Origin: a bacterium
GTDB taxonomy: Bacteria > Zhuqueibacterota > Zhuqueibacteria > Residuimicrobiales > Residuimicrobiaceae
Direction: 5' to 3'
NCBI GenBank assembly: GCA_029565685.1
Contig: JAKQNR010000013.1
Coordinates: 22,037 to 86,036, forward strand
Length of the DNA stretch: 64,000 nt
Shown here: piece by piece, positions 53,894-62,793 of the stretch
How the letters are laid out: each line of letters begins with the position of its first letter
Numbering within the stretch: position 1 is the stretch's first letter
The notes under the pieces: model-generated
What the model was told of the DNA's origin: nothing
Seen by the model: only the letters and a program-made list of their open reading frames with translations
The model's database searches: none
Made by a program: the position numbers and the translations under genes

Positions 53894-54745
53894 TCAGCCG
53901 GCCAGTCGATGCAGATGCTGATAGCTGCTGGCCACAGCATCCAGCACCGATCCCTCACAGCGATCCTGCTCCACCACCAGCCATTGAACGCCTGCCTCGC
54001 GCCCCGCCTCGATAATCCCCATGATGTCCATCACGCCCTGACCCACTGGCGCAAAGGTGTGCGGTTCGCCGGCGGTCATATCCTTCATGTGCAGCAGCGG
54101 ACAGCGGTTCTGCAATTTTTTGATCAGCGCGATGGGATCCAGGCCGGCATGCCGGACCCAATAGGTGTCAATCTCCATCTTGACCAGTTCGGCATCGGTC
54201 CTCTGCAGCAGCTGATCAAAGAGGCTGGGCCTTTCAGCGGTATGAAATTCAAAGTCATGGTTATGATAGCACAGCTGCATTCCGGCCTGCTTGATTTTTT
54301 CTCCTGCTTGGTTCATGGCATCGGCAAACGCCGCAACGCCGTCTGTTCCTTTTTCGCGGAACTCGCGCGGCATCGAAGGGCAGACGATGTAGGGATTGGC
54401 GATGGCGGTGTTGAATGCGATGGTCTTTTCCAGCATCTCCGGCGTTAAAGCGCCATAGCCCTCATGGGCGCCGCAGCAGCGCAGATTCAACCGTTTGAGC
54501 AGGTCGCGCACCTGTGGCGCCGAAAGACCGCCGTAACCGGCAAACTCGACGGCGGGATATCCCAGGCTGGCCACTTTTTCTATAGTGCCGGTAAAATCGT
54601 TCTGCATCAGATCGCGCAGCGTGTAGAGCTGGATGCCGATGCCAAGATTTTTCTTTTTACTGCATTCTGCGGCCAGGGTTGCCAAAGCGGTTGCCGCCAG
54701 CATCCATCCGCTGAATTGACGGCGGGAAACGGGTTTATCGAACAT
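53894..54745 (-). CDS. Tat-exported sugar phosphate isomerase/epimerase-like TIM barrel
   Basis: 283 residues. The N-terminus has a twin-arginine signal (SRRQFSGWMLAATALATLAA). The rest is a xylose-isomerase-like TIM barrel (PF01261): GIGIQLYTLRDLM at strand 1, VEFAGYGG, CGAHEGYG, LCYHNHDFEF and EIDTYWVRHAG hold the metal ligands. Periplasmic members of this kind often act on keto-sugars beside DUF1080 proteins; the DUF1080 gene here is 40 kb away. A strong AAGGAAG site precedes the ATG at 54745. It is divergent from the citrate-lyase-like pair. Confidence 0.88.
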   Translation of the reverse strand: MFDKPVSRRQFSGWMLAATALATLAAECSKKKNLGIGIQLYTLRDLMQNDFTGTIEKVASLGYPAVEFAGYGGLSAPQVRDLLKRLNLRCCGAHEGYGALTPEMLEKTIAFNTAIANPYIVCPSMPREFREKGTDGVAAFADAMNQAGEKIKQAGMQLCYHNHDFEFHTAERPSLFDQLLQRTDAELVKMEIDTYWVRHAGLDPIALIKKLQNRCPLLHMKDMTAGEPHTFAPVGQGVMDIMGIIEAGREAGVQWLVVEQDRCEGSVLDAVASSYQHLHRLAG

Positions 54746-54851
54746 AGTCTTTCTTCCTTGTATGCTTGGATGGCGAATCGTCTTCCAGTGTACAAACATT
54801 TCCTGATAAATAAAACAGTTTTCTTGTTCAGAGCCGCGGCGTCTTTTTTTC

Positions 54852-54880
54852 TTGGATATTCGGACGCTTTTTAATATTAT
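54852..54880 (+). promoter_or_regulatory. Promoter for the citrate-lyase-like pair
   Basis: TTGGAT, 17 bases, TATTAT. The leader to the ATG at 55031 would be about 140 bases, which is long; the site is plausible but not certain. Confidence 0.4.
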
Positions 54881-55030
54881 ACCGGTGCTGCGGCGCACAG
54901 GGGGAGCACCCAGCCGCCGCGACGACCGGTCGATCTGCAGCCATGCGAATGCACAGTGAACTCTCAGAAACAGTCCGGTTTGAACGATCATCGCAAAATC
55001 CATCCACCATCCATGGAAAAGCATAAACAT

Positions 55031-56206
55031 ATGTCCGAGACCAAAGAACGTTATTGCGCCGGCCGCGATCAAAAGGGCGACGTGTGGATCGAATGGACGC
55101 CGGCGCCGACTCGGGAGATTCATCTGCAGAGTTCGGTAAAGGCTTTGTTCGGCCCGCACCTGTTGGAGGTGATCGACCGTACATTGATCGAGTTGGGCCT
55201 TGCAGACGCCCGCGTGGTGGTGCAGGACCAGGGGGCGCTGGATTTTGTCATCGCCGCGCGGCTGGAGGCTGCGGTGGGCCCGGTGACCGGGAAAAAGCTT
55301 GCACTAACTGCGCGGGCTGCTGCCGCCCCACAGCGCAAACGGCTGCGCCGCACTCGGCTTTATTTGCCGGGCAATAATCCGGACTTGATGATCAACGCCG
55401 GCCTCTACGGCGCAGATTGCCTGATTCTCGACTTGGAAGATTCGGTGGCGCCGGCTGAAAAAGCTGCAGCGCGGATTCTGGTTCGCCATGCTTTGGCGCA
55501 TGTGGATTTTGGCGCATCAGAAAGGATCGTGCGGGTGAATCCCCTGTCCTCGCCCTACGGCGGCGAGGATCTGGATGCGATCGTTCCCATGGCGCCGGAC
55601 GCGCTGCTCATCCCAAAATGTGAGAGCCGCACCGATATTCTGAACGTGGAGGAGCTGATCGCGAGCCTGGAAAAGCGGTTCGGGCTGGTCCATCCGATAC
55701 CTCTCATCGGCTTGATCGAATCGGCGAAAGGGGTGGTCAACGCTGCGGAAATCGCTTTGGCCTGCGATCGCTTGGCGGCGCTCTGTTTCGGCGCAGAAGA
55801 TTTCAGCGCTGATATCGGGGCGGAACGTACGACCGATGGCCGGGAAAGTTTTGTGGCGCGCTGTCAGGTGCTGCTGGCCGCCAAAGCAGCTGGACTGCAG
55901 GCGCTGGATACGGTATATGCCAATGTGCAGGATGAAGCCGGCCTGACGGCCAGTGCGCAGGAGGCGGTGGCCCTGGGATTTGACGGCAAGGGGGTCATCC
56001 ATCCCAGCCAGATCAAACCGATCCATCAGGTTTTTTGTCCGACAGCGGAACAGATCGACAAAGCGCAGCGGATCGTCGCGGCCATGGAAGAGGCCCTGGC
56101 GACCGGCTCAGGCGTCACGGCGTTGAACGGCAAGATGATCGATGCGCCTGTGCTGATGCGGGCGGAACGAACCTTGGCCTTGGCCAAAGAGTACGGCCTG
56201 CTTTGA
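55031..56206 (+). CDS. citE: Fused citrate-lyase gamma-beta protein (CitD-like + CitE) lacking the prosthetic-group serine
   Basis: 391 residues from the ATG at 55031. Residues ~1-88 align with CitD, the acyl carrier subunit: CAGRDQKGDVWIEWTP corresponds to the CitD segment AGTLESGDVMIRIAP, and EIHLQSSVKALFG, VVVQDQGALDFVIAARLEAAV follow as in CitD. The serine that carries phosphoribosyl-dephospho-CoA in CitD (Ser14) is Lys15 here. Residues ~103-391 are the CitE/HpcH TIM barrel (LYLPGNNPDLMINAGLYGAD, DLEDSVAPAEKAAAR, LIGLIESAKGVVN, GAEDFSADIG, GKGVIHPSQI). The ATG choice reproduces the normal CitD N-terminus. A longer frame starting at 55013 is possible. Confidence 0.85.
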   Translation: MSETKERYCAGRDQKGDVWIEWTPAPTREIHLQSSVKALFGPHLLEVIDRTLIELGLADARVVVQDQGALDFVIAARLEAAVGPVTGKKLALTARAAAAPQRKRLRRTRLYLPGNNPDLMINAGLYGADCLILDLEDSVAPAEKAAARILVRHALAHVDFGASERIVRVNPLSSPYGGEDLDAIVPMAPDALLIPKCESRTDILNVEELIASLEKRFGLVHPIPLIGLIESAKGVVNAAEIALACDRLAALCFGAEDFSADIGAERTTDGRESFVARCQVLLAAKAAGLQALDTVYANVQDEAGLTASAQEAVALGFDGKGVIHPSQIKPIHQVFCPTAEQIDKAQRIVAAMEEALATGSGVTALNGKMIDAPVLMRAERTLALAKEYGLL

Positions 56207-56245
56207 CCTAGGGGCGTTATGTCTTTTCTCACATAAGGACCGGTT

Positions 56246-57796
56246 ATGGATTTTATCGCCAATGCGGTCGGCCGCCTGGTGCCGACCGAACTGGAGGGCC
56301 GCCGGCTGAAACCCTTTGCCGGCGCGCATGCCGATCTGGCCGGAGGAACCGGCTACGGCGGCCGCATTCGTGCAGCCGCACAATATACGGACAAGCTGCT
56401 CCCTGATCTCGATGCCGCCATCGAGGCGTGCGCCATTCGCGATGGCATGACCATCTCTTTTCATCATCACCTGCGCAACGGCGACATGCTCATCAATCTG
56501 GTGATGGAAAAGCTGGCGCAGCGCGGATTGAAGGACCTGGTGCTGGCGCCGTCCGCGCTGTTCCCCACCCATGAAAAATTGGTGGCTTTGATCGAGTCCG
56601 GCGTGATCTCTCATGTAGAAGGATCCATGAACGGCCCCATCGGCCGCGCCTGTTCTTTGGGCAGAATGAAAAAGGCCGCGGTGCTGCGGTCCCACGGCGG
56701 CCGCTTTCGCGCCATTCAAGATGGCGATCTGCACATCGATGTGGCGTTTATCGCCGCTCCCTGCAGCGACGCGCATGGCAACGCCAATGGATTGTACGGA
56801 CCGTCCGCCTGTGGACCGCTTGGTTTTGCCCTGGCCGATTCGTTGTGGGCGGACCGGGTCGTGGTGGTCACCGATCATCTGGCGCCGTTCCCCTGTTATC
56901 CCTGGACCATCGAGGGCGGCCATGTGGATTACGTTGTGCAGGTGGAGCGCATCGGCGATCCCGCACAGATCGTCTCCGGCACTACCGAGATCACTCGCAG
57001 TCCTACCCGGCTGCTTATCGCTGAATACGCTGCGCGCTTTGTCCGCGATTCAGGGCTGATGACCGAACCCGGCTTTTCATTCCAAGCCGGCGCCGGCGGC
57101 GTGTCTCTGGCGTTTGTAAAATTTATGGCCGACTATATGGCCGCAGCGGGCATCACCGCTGACTTTGTCCGCGGCGGCAGCACCCGGTTCATGGTGGATT
57201 TGCTCAACCGTGGTCTGACGCGCTATCTTTTGGACGGCCAGAGTTTCGACCGGGATACGGTTGCGTCGCTTCGGGACCATCCGCGCCACGTGGAGACCAA
57301 TCCGTTTGTCTCCTACAATTATCACAGCAAAGGCTGCTTTGCTCAACGGGTGCAGGTTTCCGTTCTCGGCGCCACAGAGGTCGATCTGGACTTTAATGTC
57401 AATGTCAACACCCACTCGGACGGCTGGCTGCTGCATGGCATCGGCGGTTTTACCGATGCGGCCGACGCACACGTGACCATGATCACAGCGCCTCTGGTGC
57501 GCAACCGCGTGCCCATCATCGTGGATCGCGTCACCACTGTAACCGCGCCTGGGGAAATGATCGATGTGATCGTCACTGAGCGCGGCATCGCCATCAATCC
57601 ACGACGCGACGATTTGCAGGAGCGACTCAGGCACAGCTCATTGCCGATCGTGCCGATAGAAAAGCTTTCCGCCATGGCCGTCGCCATGACCGGCGTACCG
57701 GAAAAACCGCGATTCAACGATCGGGTGGTGGCCCTCATCGAATTCCGCGACGGCACCATCATCGACGTTGTCAGGCAGTTGATCCCCCGCGAATAA
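56246..57796 (+). CDS. citF: Citrate lyase alpha subunit-like CoA/ACP transferase
   Basis: 516 residues, the usual CitF size. GMTISFHHHLRNGDMLINLV, SHVEGSMNGPIGRACSLG, AFIAAPCSDAHGNANGLYG, HVDYVVQVERIGDPAQIVSG and SFQAGAGGVSLAFVKFMADY are characteristic. In citrate lyase CitF swaps acetyl for citryl on the acyl-carrier subunit. Here the neighbouring carrier domain lacks its attachment serine, so CitF may instead act on free acyl-CoA, as a CoA transferase would. No citC, citX or citG is seen in the window. It starts 39 bases after the CitDE stop. Confidence 0.9.
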   Translation: MDFIANAVGRLVPTELEGRRLKPFAGAHADLAGGTGYGGRIRAAAQYTDKLLPDLDAAIEACAIRDGMTISFHHHLRNGDMLINLVMEKLAQRGLKDLVLAPSALFPTHEKLVALIESGVISHVEGSMNGPIGRACSLGRMKKAAVLRSHGGRFRAIQDGDLHIDVAFIAAPCSDAHGNANGLYGPSACGPLGFALADSLWADRVVVVTDHLAPFPCYPWTIEGGHVDYVVQVERIGDPAQIVSGTTEITRSPTRLLIAEYAARFVRDSGLMTEPGFSFQAGAGGVSLAFVKFMADYMAAAGITADFVRGGSTRFMVDLLNRGLTRYLLDGQSFDRDTVASLRDHPRHVETNPFVSYNYHSKGCFAQRVQVSVLGATEVDLDFNVNVNTHSDGWLLHGIGGFTDAADAHVTMITAPLVRNRVPIIVDRVTTVTAPGEMIDVIVTERGIAINPRRDDLQERLRHSSLPIVPIEKLSAMAVAMTGVPEKPRFNDRVVALIEFRDGTIIDVVRQLIPRE

Positions 57797-57946
57797 GCTT
57801 CGGGCGGGCTGTCTTTTCCGGTCCCTTTGCAGCGAGTCCGGCAAGCAGTGCTGTCATGGGGCTGAATAACAATAGGGCAGTGGATAACACGAACCGCCGT
57901 TATGTCGAACGCATGCGTGCTGAGACAAGGCGGAAAGGATTTTTAT

Positions 57947-57975
57947 TTGACTTTTATGCATTAAAACGGTATATT
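57947..57975 (+). promoter_or_regulatory. secD operon promoter
   Basis: TTGACT, 17 bases, TATATT, 48 bases before the secD ATG. The region 57797-57946 before it shows nothing definite. Confidence 0.65.
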
Positions 57976-58022
57976 TATAAGCTTTTTTTGAAATTATCAC
58001 ATTCCCAGGAGGTCTCACTTCG

Positions 58023-60071
58023 ATGCAGCGCAAAATCCTATTCAAAATTGTTCTGGTCGTTTTGCTAGTCGCAGCTGCTCTGTATTCTCTATACCCCACC
58101 TTTCAATTGAGCGGGCTGCAAAAACAGGAAACACAACTGGTTGGACAAATCAATCAATTGTCCGGGTTGTCCGCTGCGGATATTGAAGGAGCGCTGGCAA
58201 GCGGCGACCTTGAAAATCAGTTGCGTGCCACCGTAGAAGCCGGCGATCAGGATAAGGCTCTGGCGCTGGCCGATCAATTGATCAAATTAAACGCCCGCAT
58301 TGCCAAGGTGGAAGGCAAGGCGATCCATCGCGGACTGGATCTGCAGGGCGGCACCTACATGATTTATGAGGTGGATCTGCGGCGGTTCTTGGACGAGTTG
58401 GCCAAGAACAAGGATGCTCGACTGGACGATATTTTAAAGGCCACGCAAAAAGAGTATGAAGACGGCGGTGATTTTTTCAGCGCCCTGAAAAGCAACTTTG
58501 CCAACCGCGACATCAAACTCAACCGCTATTTCGGCCGTCGCGGTCAATCGGATGATGAGATTCTCAAAGAGCTCACGGTACAGTCTGAAGACGCGGTCAA
58601 CCGCACGCTGGAAGTGTTGCGCAACCGCATAGACCAGTTCGGCGTTTCCGAACCCACTATTCAGAAAGAGGGCAGCCAGCGCATTATCATCGAGCTGCCG
58701 GGCATTCAAAACATTCAACGCGCTAAAAAAGTCATCGGCACCACGGCGTTGCTCGAGTTCAAGCTGGTCAAAGAGGCGGATGTTGTCGGTTCAGTGCTCA
58801 ACGATATTGACAAAGTGCTGCGCACCAAACGTCAGGGTCTGGCGGCTGAAGTAAGCGCTCGTGCGGATACGGCCAAGATTGCGGATGGCGAAGAGGCGAG
58901 CGACAAACAGGTCAGTCTGAACGAACTGTTCGGCGACCGGCCGGCGGAACCCGCTGCGGCCTCCGCAGACACGTCGGTGCTGGTGGATCAAAAAACCTTT
59001 GAAGAAAAACCGTTTACTTCGCTGTTGCGCGGCATGGGCGGCCGTTATTCGGATGCCATCGCGGTGCCGACGCAAAATGTCCGGGCGGTACAGCGCATTC
59101 TGCAGATGCCCGAGGTCGCAGGCGTGATCCCAAGCGATGTGCAATTTTTATTTTCCAGCAAAAGCTACGACACCGGCGACATGTCCTTTCAGCAGCTCTA
59201 TCTGGTGAAAAAAGAGGCGGAGTTGCAGGGTTCCATGCTTACCAACGCCGAGGTGCAGATCAGCGGCGGCGACGCCAGTCTGTCGGCCGGCGGCGCTGAA
59301 GTGCATATGACGCTCAACAGCGAGGGCACCAAGCTGTTCGCCAAAACCACGGGCATGAACGTCGGCAAGCAGCTGGCAATCGTGTTGGACGGCAAGGTCG
59401 GTTCAGCGCCCAACATCAAGGAAAAAATCCCCTCCGGCAGCGCCCGCATCGACGGCATCGGCAATATGGATGAGGCCAAGGACTTGGCGCTGATGTTGCG
59501 CGCCGGCGCACTGCCCGCCCCGGTTCATGTACTGACCGAAAACACCGTGGGCCCTTCGCTGGGCCAGGATTCGATCAACTCCGGCACCCGCTCCGCCGTC
59601 ATCGGCCTTTTGCTGGTCATGGTGTTTGTGGTGGTCTACTATAACGCTGTGGGATTGATCGCCAACTTTGCCCTGATCCTCAACGGACTGTTCGTCATGG
59701 CGATCATGGCCGGGTTTCATTTCACCCTGACGCTTCCGGGCATCGCTGGTTTCATCCTGTCGGTGGCCATGGCGATCGACTCCAACGTGCTCATCAACGA
59801 GCGCATTCGCGAGGAGCTGCGCGGCGGCAAGACGATCCGCGCCGCCATCGAGACCGGCTATGAACGGGCCTTTGTCACCATCCTGGATTCCAACGTCACC
59901 ACCCTGATCACCGGTCTGGTGCTGTACACCTTCGGTACCAGTTCGGTGCGCGGCTTTGCGGTCACGTTGTGCATCGGCATTCTGGTGTCCATGTTCACCG
60001 CCATTTTCGTCACCCGGCTGGTGCTGGATTACTTCACCACCCATTATGCGATTAAAAAGCTTTCCATTTAA
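58023..60071 (+). CDS. secD: Protein translocase subunit SecD
   Basis: 682 residues. One N-terminal helix, a large periplasmic domain including HRGLDLQGGTYMIYEVD (the D1 motif) and the P1 head region, then five C-terminal helices with AMAIDSNVLINERIREEL and FVTILDSNVTTLITGLVLY. SecD and SecF together use the proton gradient to pull exported proteins across the inner membrane. A perfect AGGAGG lies ten bases before the ATG. secF follows after 41 bases. Confidence 0.96.
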   Translation: MQRKILFKIVLVVLLVAAALYSLYPTFQLSGLQKQETQLVGQINQLSGLSAADIEGALASGDLENQLRATVEAGDQDKALALADQLIKLNARIAKVEGKAIHRGLDLQGGTYMIYEVDLRRFLDELAKNKDARLDDILKATQKEYEDGGDFFSALKSNFANRDIKLNRYFGRRGQSDDEILKELTVQSEDAVNRTLEVLRNRIDQFGVSEPTIQKEGSQRIIIELPGIQNIQRAKKVIGTTALLEFKLVKEADVVGSVLNDIDKVLRTKRQGLAAEVSARADTAKIADGEEASDKQVSLNELFGDRPAEPAAASADTSVLVDQKTFEEKPFTSLLRGMGGRYSDAIAVPTQNVRAVQRILQMPEVAGVIPSDVQFLFSSKSYDTGDMSFQQLYLVKKEAELQGSMLTNAEVQISGGDASLSAGGAEVHMTLNSEGTKLFAKTTGMNVGKQLAIVLDGKVGSAPNIKEKIPSGSARIDGIGNMDEAKDLALMLRAGALPAPVHVLTENTVGPSLGQDSINSGTRSAVIGLLLVMVFVVVYYNAVGLIANFALILNGLFVMAIMAGFHFTLTLPGIAGFILSVAMAIDSNVLINERIREELRGGKTIRAAIETGYERAFVTILDSNVTTLITGLVLYTFGTSSVRGFAVTLCIGILVSMFTAIFVTRLVLDYFTTHYAIKKLSI

Positions 60072-60112
60072 CCCGTACTTCGGAGCGCCACCCATTCAAG
60101 AAGGAATCGACC

Positions 60113-61039
60113 ATGGAATTTTTTCGTCAAACCAATTATAATTTCATCGGCATTCGCAAATACACTTATATTTTTTCGGCTGCCGTCACGCTCATCAGCC
60201 TGATCCTGATTTTGTTCGTCGGTTTGCATTACGGCATCGATTTCACCGGCGGTACGTCGCTGGAGCTCAAGTTCGCCAACCCCGTCTCCATCGGCGACGT
60301 CCGCAGCGCCGTCGGCAACGCCGGTTTCAACGATTCCGAGATCAAGCAGATCGGCCCCAAGGAGCGGAATGCGTATCTGATCCGCGTCGGCATGATGCAG
60401 GAGGGCATTCCGGTGGCTGACGCCATTCAGAGCCATTTCAGCCAGGTGTTCCCGAACAATCCCTACGAGGTCCTTGCCGTAACCCAGATCGGGCCCAAGA
60501 TCGGGGGTGAATTGCGCCGGGCCGGACTCATGTCCATCCTGGTGGCCCTGGTCGGCATGCTCATCTATATCGGCTGGCGGTTTGACAGCAAGTTCGCCGT
60601 CGGCGCCGTCATCGCCACCTTTCACGATGTGATTTTTGTCATGGGTATCTTTGTTCTACTGGGCCTGGAAATGACGTTGACGGTGTTGGCCGCGATTCTT
60701 ACCATTGTCGGTTATTCCATCAACGACACTATTGTGGTGTATGACCGCATTCGTGAAAACCTCAAGATCCATCGTCGCGACAACTTGGCTACCATCATGA
60801 ACCTGAGCATGAATCAGACGCTCAGCCGTACGTTGCTGACCGGCGTTTCCACCCTGGTGGTGCTGATCATCCTCTTCTTCATGGGCGGCGAGGTCATTCA
60901 CGACTTTTCTCTCGTATTGTTCATAGGCACGATCATCGGCACCTACTCCTCCATCTGGATCGCTTCGGCGCTGGTGCTGGACTGGAACGCCCGGCTGGAA
61001 GCGAAAAAGCATAAAAAGCCGGCCGCGCGCACGGCGTAA
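60113..61039 (+). CDS. secF: Protein translocase subunit SecF
   Basis: 308 residues. HYGIDFTGGTSLELKF and the membrane motif GYSINDTIVVYDRIRENL are SecF-specific; the ending TYSSIWIASALVLDWN is typical. AAGGAA precedes the ATG. Its stop overlaps an ATG of the STAS gene's longer frame by one base. Confidence 0.96.
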   Translation: MEFFRQTNYNFIGIRKYTYIFSAAVTLISLILILFVGLHYGIDFTGGTSLELKFANPVSIGDVRSAVGNAGFNDSEIKQIGPKERNAYLIRVGMMQEGIPVADAIQSHFSQVFPNNPYEVLAVTQIGPKIGGELRRAGLMSILVALVGMLIYIGWRFDSKFAVGAVIATFHDVIFVMGIFVLLGLEMTLTVLAAILTIVGYSINDTIVVYDRIRENLKIHRRDNLATIMNLSMNQTLSRTLLTGVSTLVVLIILFFMGGEVIHDFSLVLFIGTIIGTYSSIWIASALVLDWNARLEAKKHKKPAARTA

Positions 61040-61056
61040 TGATTAGGGACCGTCAT

Positions 61057-61392
61057 ATGAAAATCGAACAAAACCAGCTGGGCGACGTGGTGGTGCTCAG
61101 TCTCAGCGATAACATCATCGGCGCCTCCGACTCTGCGATGCTGAACGATAAAATACACGAGCTGACCGACGCCGGCAGCAAAAAAGTGGTTTTGGATTTC
61201 AGCCGGGTGCAATGGCTCAACAGCTCGGGCATCGGCACAGTCATCAGCGCCATGACGACGTTGCGCAACGCCGGCGGTCATCTCAAAATGGCGGCTGTGC
61301 CCGAAAAAATCATGACGATTTTGACGGTGACCAAACTGACGACCGTATTGGAGATTTACCCCACCGTCCAGGCGGCTGTAGAGAGTTTTTAA
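61057..61392 (+). CDS. STAS-domain anti-sigma-factor antagonist
   Basis: About 111 residues, a single STAS domain. VVLDFSRVQWLNSSGIGTVIS contains the serine that a partner kinase (RsbW/SpoIIAB type) phosphorylates in active antagonists. No kinase or phosphatase lies nearby. I prefer the ATG at 61057 (AGGGAC about seven bases upstream) to one at 61039. Cotranscription with secDF suggests either a stress-response switch or a non-sigma role for the domain. Confidence 0.88.
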   Translation: MKIEQNQLGDVVVLSLSDNIIGASDSAMLNDKIHELTDAGSKKVVLDFSRVQWLNSSGIGTVISAMTTLRNAGGHLKMAAVPEKIMTILTVTKLTTVLEIYPTVQAAVESF

Positions 61393-61424
61393 AGACTTGA
61401 CACGCTCCGTCGATTTCATCACGC

Positions 61425-61455
61425 AAGACTCCGAACCTTCGCGGAACGGAGTCTT
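61425..61455 (+). terminator. Terminator-like hairpin after secDF-STAS
   Basis: AAGACTCCG, a 13-base loop, CGGAGTCTT: nine perfect pairs followed by a short T-rich tail. It ends 20 bases before the purA ATG, so purA either has a promoter upstream or within the hairpin region, or relies on readthrough. Confidence 0.65.
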
Positions 61456-61474
61456 TTACATTTAAGGGAAGATT

Positions 61475-62749
61475 ATGGCTGTTACGATTATCGTCGGCGC
61501 CCAATGGGGCGATGAAGGCAAAGGCAAAATCGTTGATCTGCTCAGCGCAGAAGTCGATGTCGTAGCCCGGTATCAGGGCGGACCCAACGCCGGCCATACG
61601 GTGGTGGTGGAGGAGGAAGAGATCGTTCTGCACCAAGTGCCCTCCGGCATCCTTCATCCGCACACCCAGTGCATGATCGGCAACGGCGTGGTCATCGATC
61701 CGGTGGTGTTGATGGATGAAATCGGCTTTCTGGAGAAAAAAGGCATCACGGTACAGGGCAGGCTGTTCATCAGCCAGCGCGCCCATCTGATCATGCCCTA
61801 TCACAAGCTGCTGGACGCCACGCGCGAGCGCCACTATGGATCGCGCAAAATCGGCACCACCGGCCGCGGCATCGGGCCGGCGTATGTGGACAAATACGAC
61901 CGCTGCGGCATACGGATCGTGGATTTGCTGGACCGGACCACCCTGAAGGAAAAGCTGCTCACTATCATCGAGAGCAAGAACAAGGTGCTGCAGCGCATCT
62001 ATGACAGCGAGGCCATGGATGCGGAAAAAATCGCCAACGATTATGTCGAGTTCGATCGGCGCATCGATTCGTATGTCAAGGATGTTTCGGTGCTCATCAA
62101 CCGCGCCGTGGAGGCCGGCAAGAGGGTGTTGATCGAGGGCGCCCAGGGGACCATGCTCGACATCGATTTCGGCACCTATCCCTATGTCACCTCCTCTAAT
62201 CCCATCGCCGGCGGCGCCTGCTCCGGACTCGGCCTCGGTCCGACCAAGATCAACCGCGTGCTCGGCATCGCCAAAGCCTACACCACCCGCGTGGGCATGG
62301 GGCCGTTTCCGACCGAGTTCGACGAGGCGTTCAGCGAACACATCCGCAAACTGGGCGGCGAATACGGCGCCACCACCGGTCGTCCCCGCCGCTGCGGCTG
62401 GCTCGACATGGTGGTGCTGCGCATGGCGGTCATGGTCAACGGTCTCACCGATCTGGCCATCACCAAACTGGATGTGCTGGATTCTCTGGATGAAATAAAA
62501 ATCTGTACCGGCTACCGGACCGGCGGCCGGGAGCTGGAACATTATCCTGCGGAGCTGGATCTGCAGGAACAGGTGCAGCCGATCTATGAAACCCATCCGG
62601 GGTGGAACCGCTCGACGCAGAACGCGCGCACCTTTGCCGACCTGCCGGCTAATGCGCAAAGCTATCTCAAACGCATCGAAGAGCTGGCCGGCGTGCCGCT
62701 GTCCATCATCTCCGTCGGCTCCAGACGGAATCAGACGATCATCTTGTAG
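61475..62749 (+). CDS. purA: Adenylosuccinate synthetase
   Basis: 424 residues. GAQWGDEGKGKIVDLLS is the GTP-binding loop, GGPNAGHTVV the IMP loop, GTTGRGIGPAY and GAQGTMLDIDFGTYPYVTSS further signatures, and TGRPRRCGWLD is near the C-terminal aspartate loop. It makes adenylosuccinate from IMP, aspartate and GTP. AAGGGAAG precedes the ATG. Confidence 0.97.
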   Translation: MAVTIIVGAQWGDEGKGKIVDLLSAEVDVVARYQGGPNAGHTVVVEEEEIVLHQVPSGILHPHTQCMIGNGVVIDPVVLMDEIGFLEKKGITVQGRLFISQRAHLIMPYHKLLDATRERHYGSRKIGTTGRGIGPAYVDKYDRCGIRIVDLLDRTTLKEKLLTIIESKNKVLQRIYDSEAMDAEKIANDYVEFDRRIDSYVKDVSVLINRAVEAGKRVLIEGAQGTMLDIDFGTYPYVTSSNPIAGGACSGLGLGPTKINRVLGIAKAYTTRVGMGPFPTEFDEAFSEHIRKLGGEYGATTGRPRRCGWLDMVVLRMAVMVNGLTDLAITKLDVLDSLDEIKICTGYRTGGRELEHYPAELDLQEQVQPIYETHPGWNRSTQNARTFADLPANAQSYLKRIEELAGVPLSIISVGSRRNQTIIL

Positions 62750-62793
62750 CGCCGTCCAAATGAGGCGCTGCCCCAGCCATCAGCGAGGACATT

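Noticed and set aside
61310..62659. Open frame of 449 codons on the minus strand
   Set aside because: It lies antisense to purA and the STAS gene, both of which have clear family motifs.
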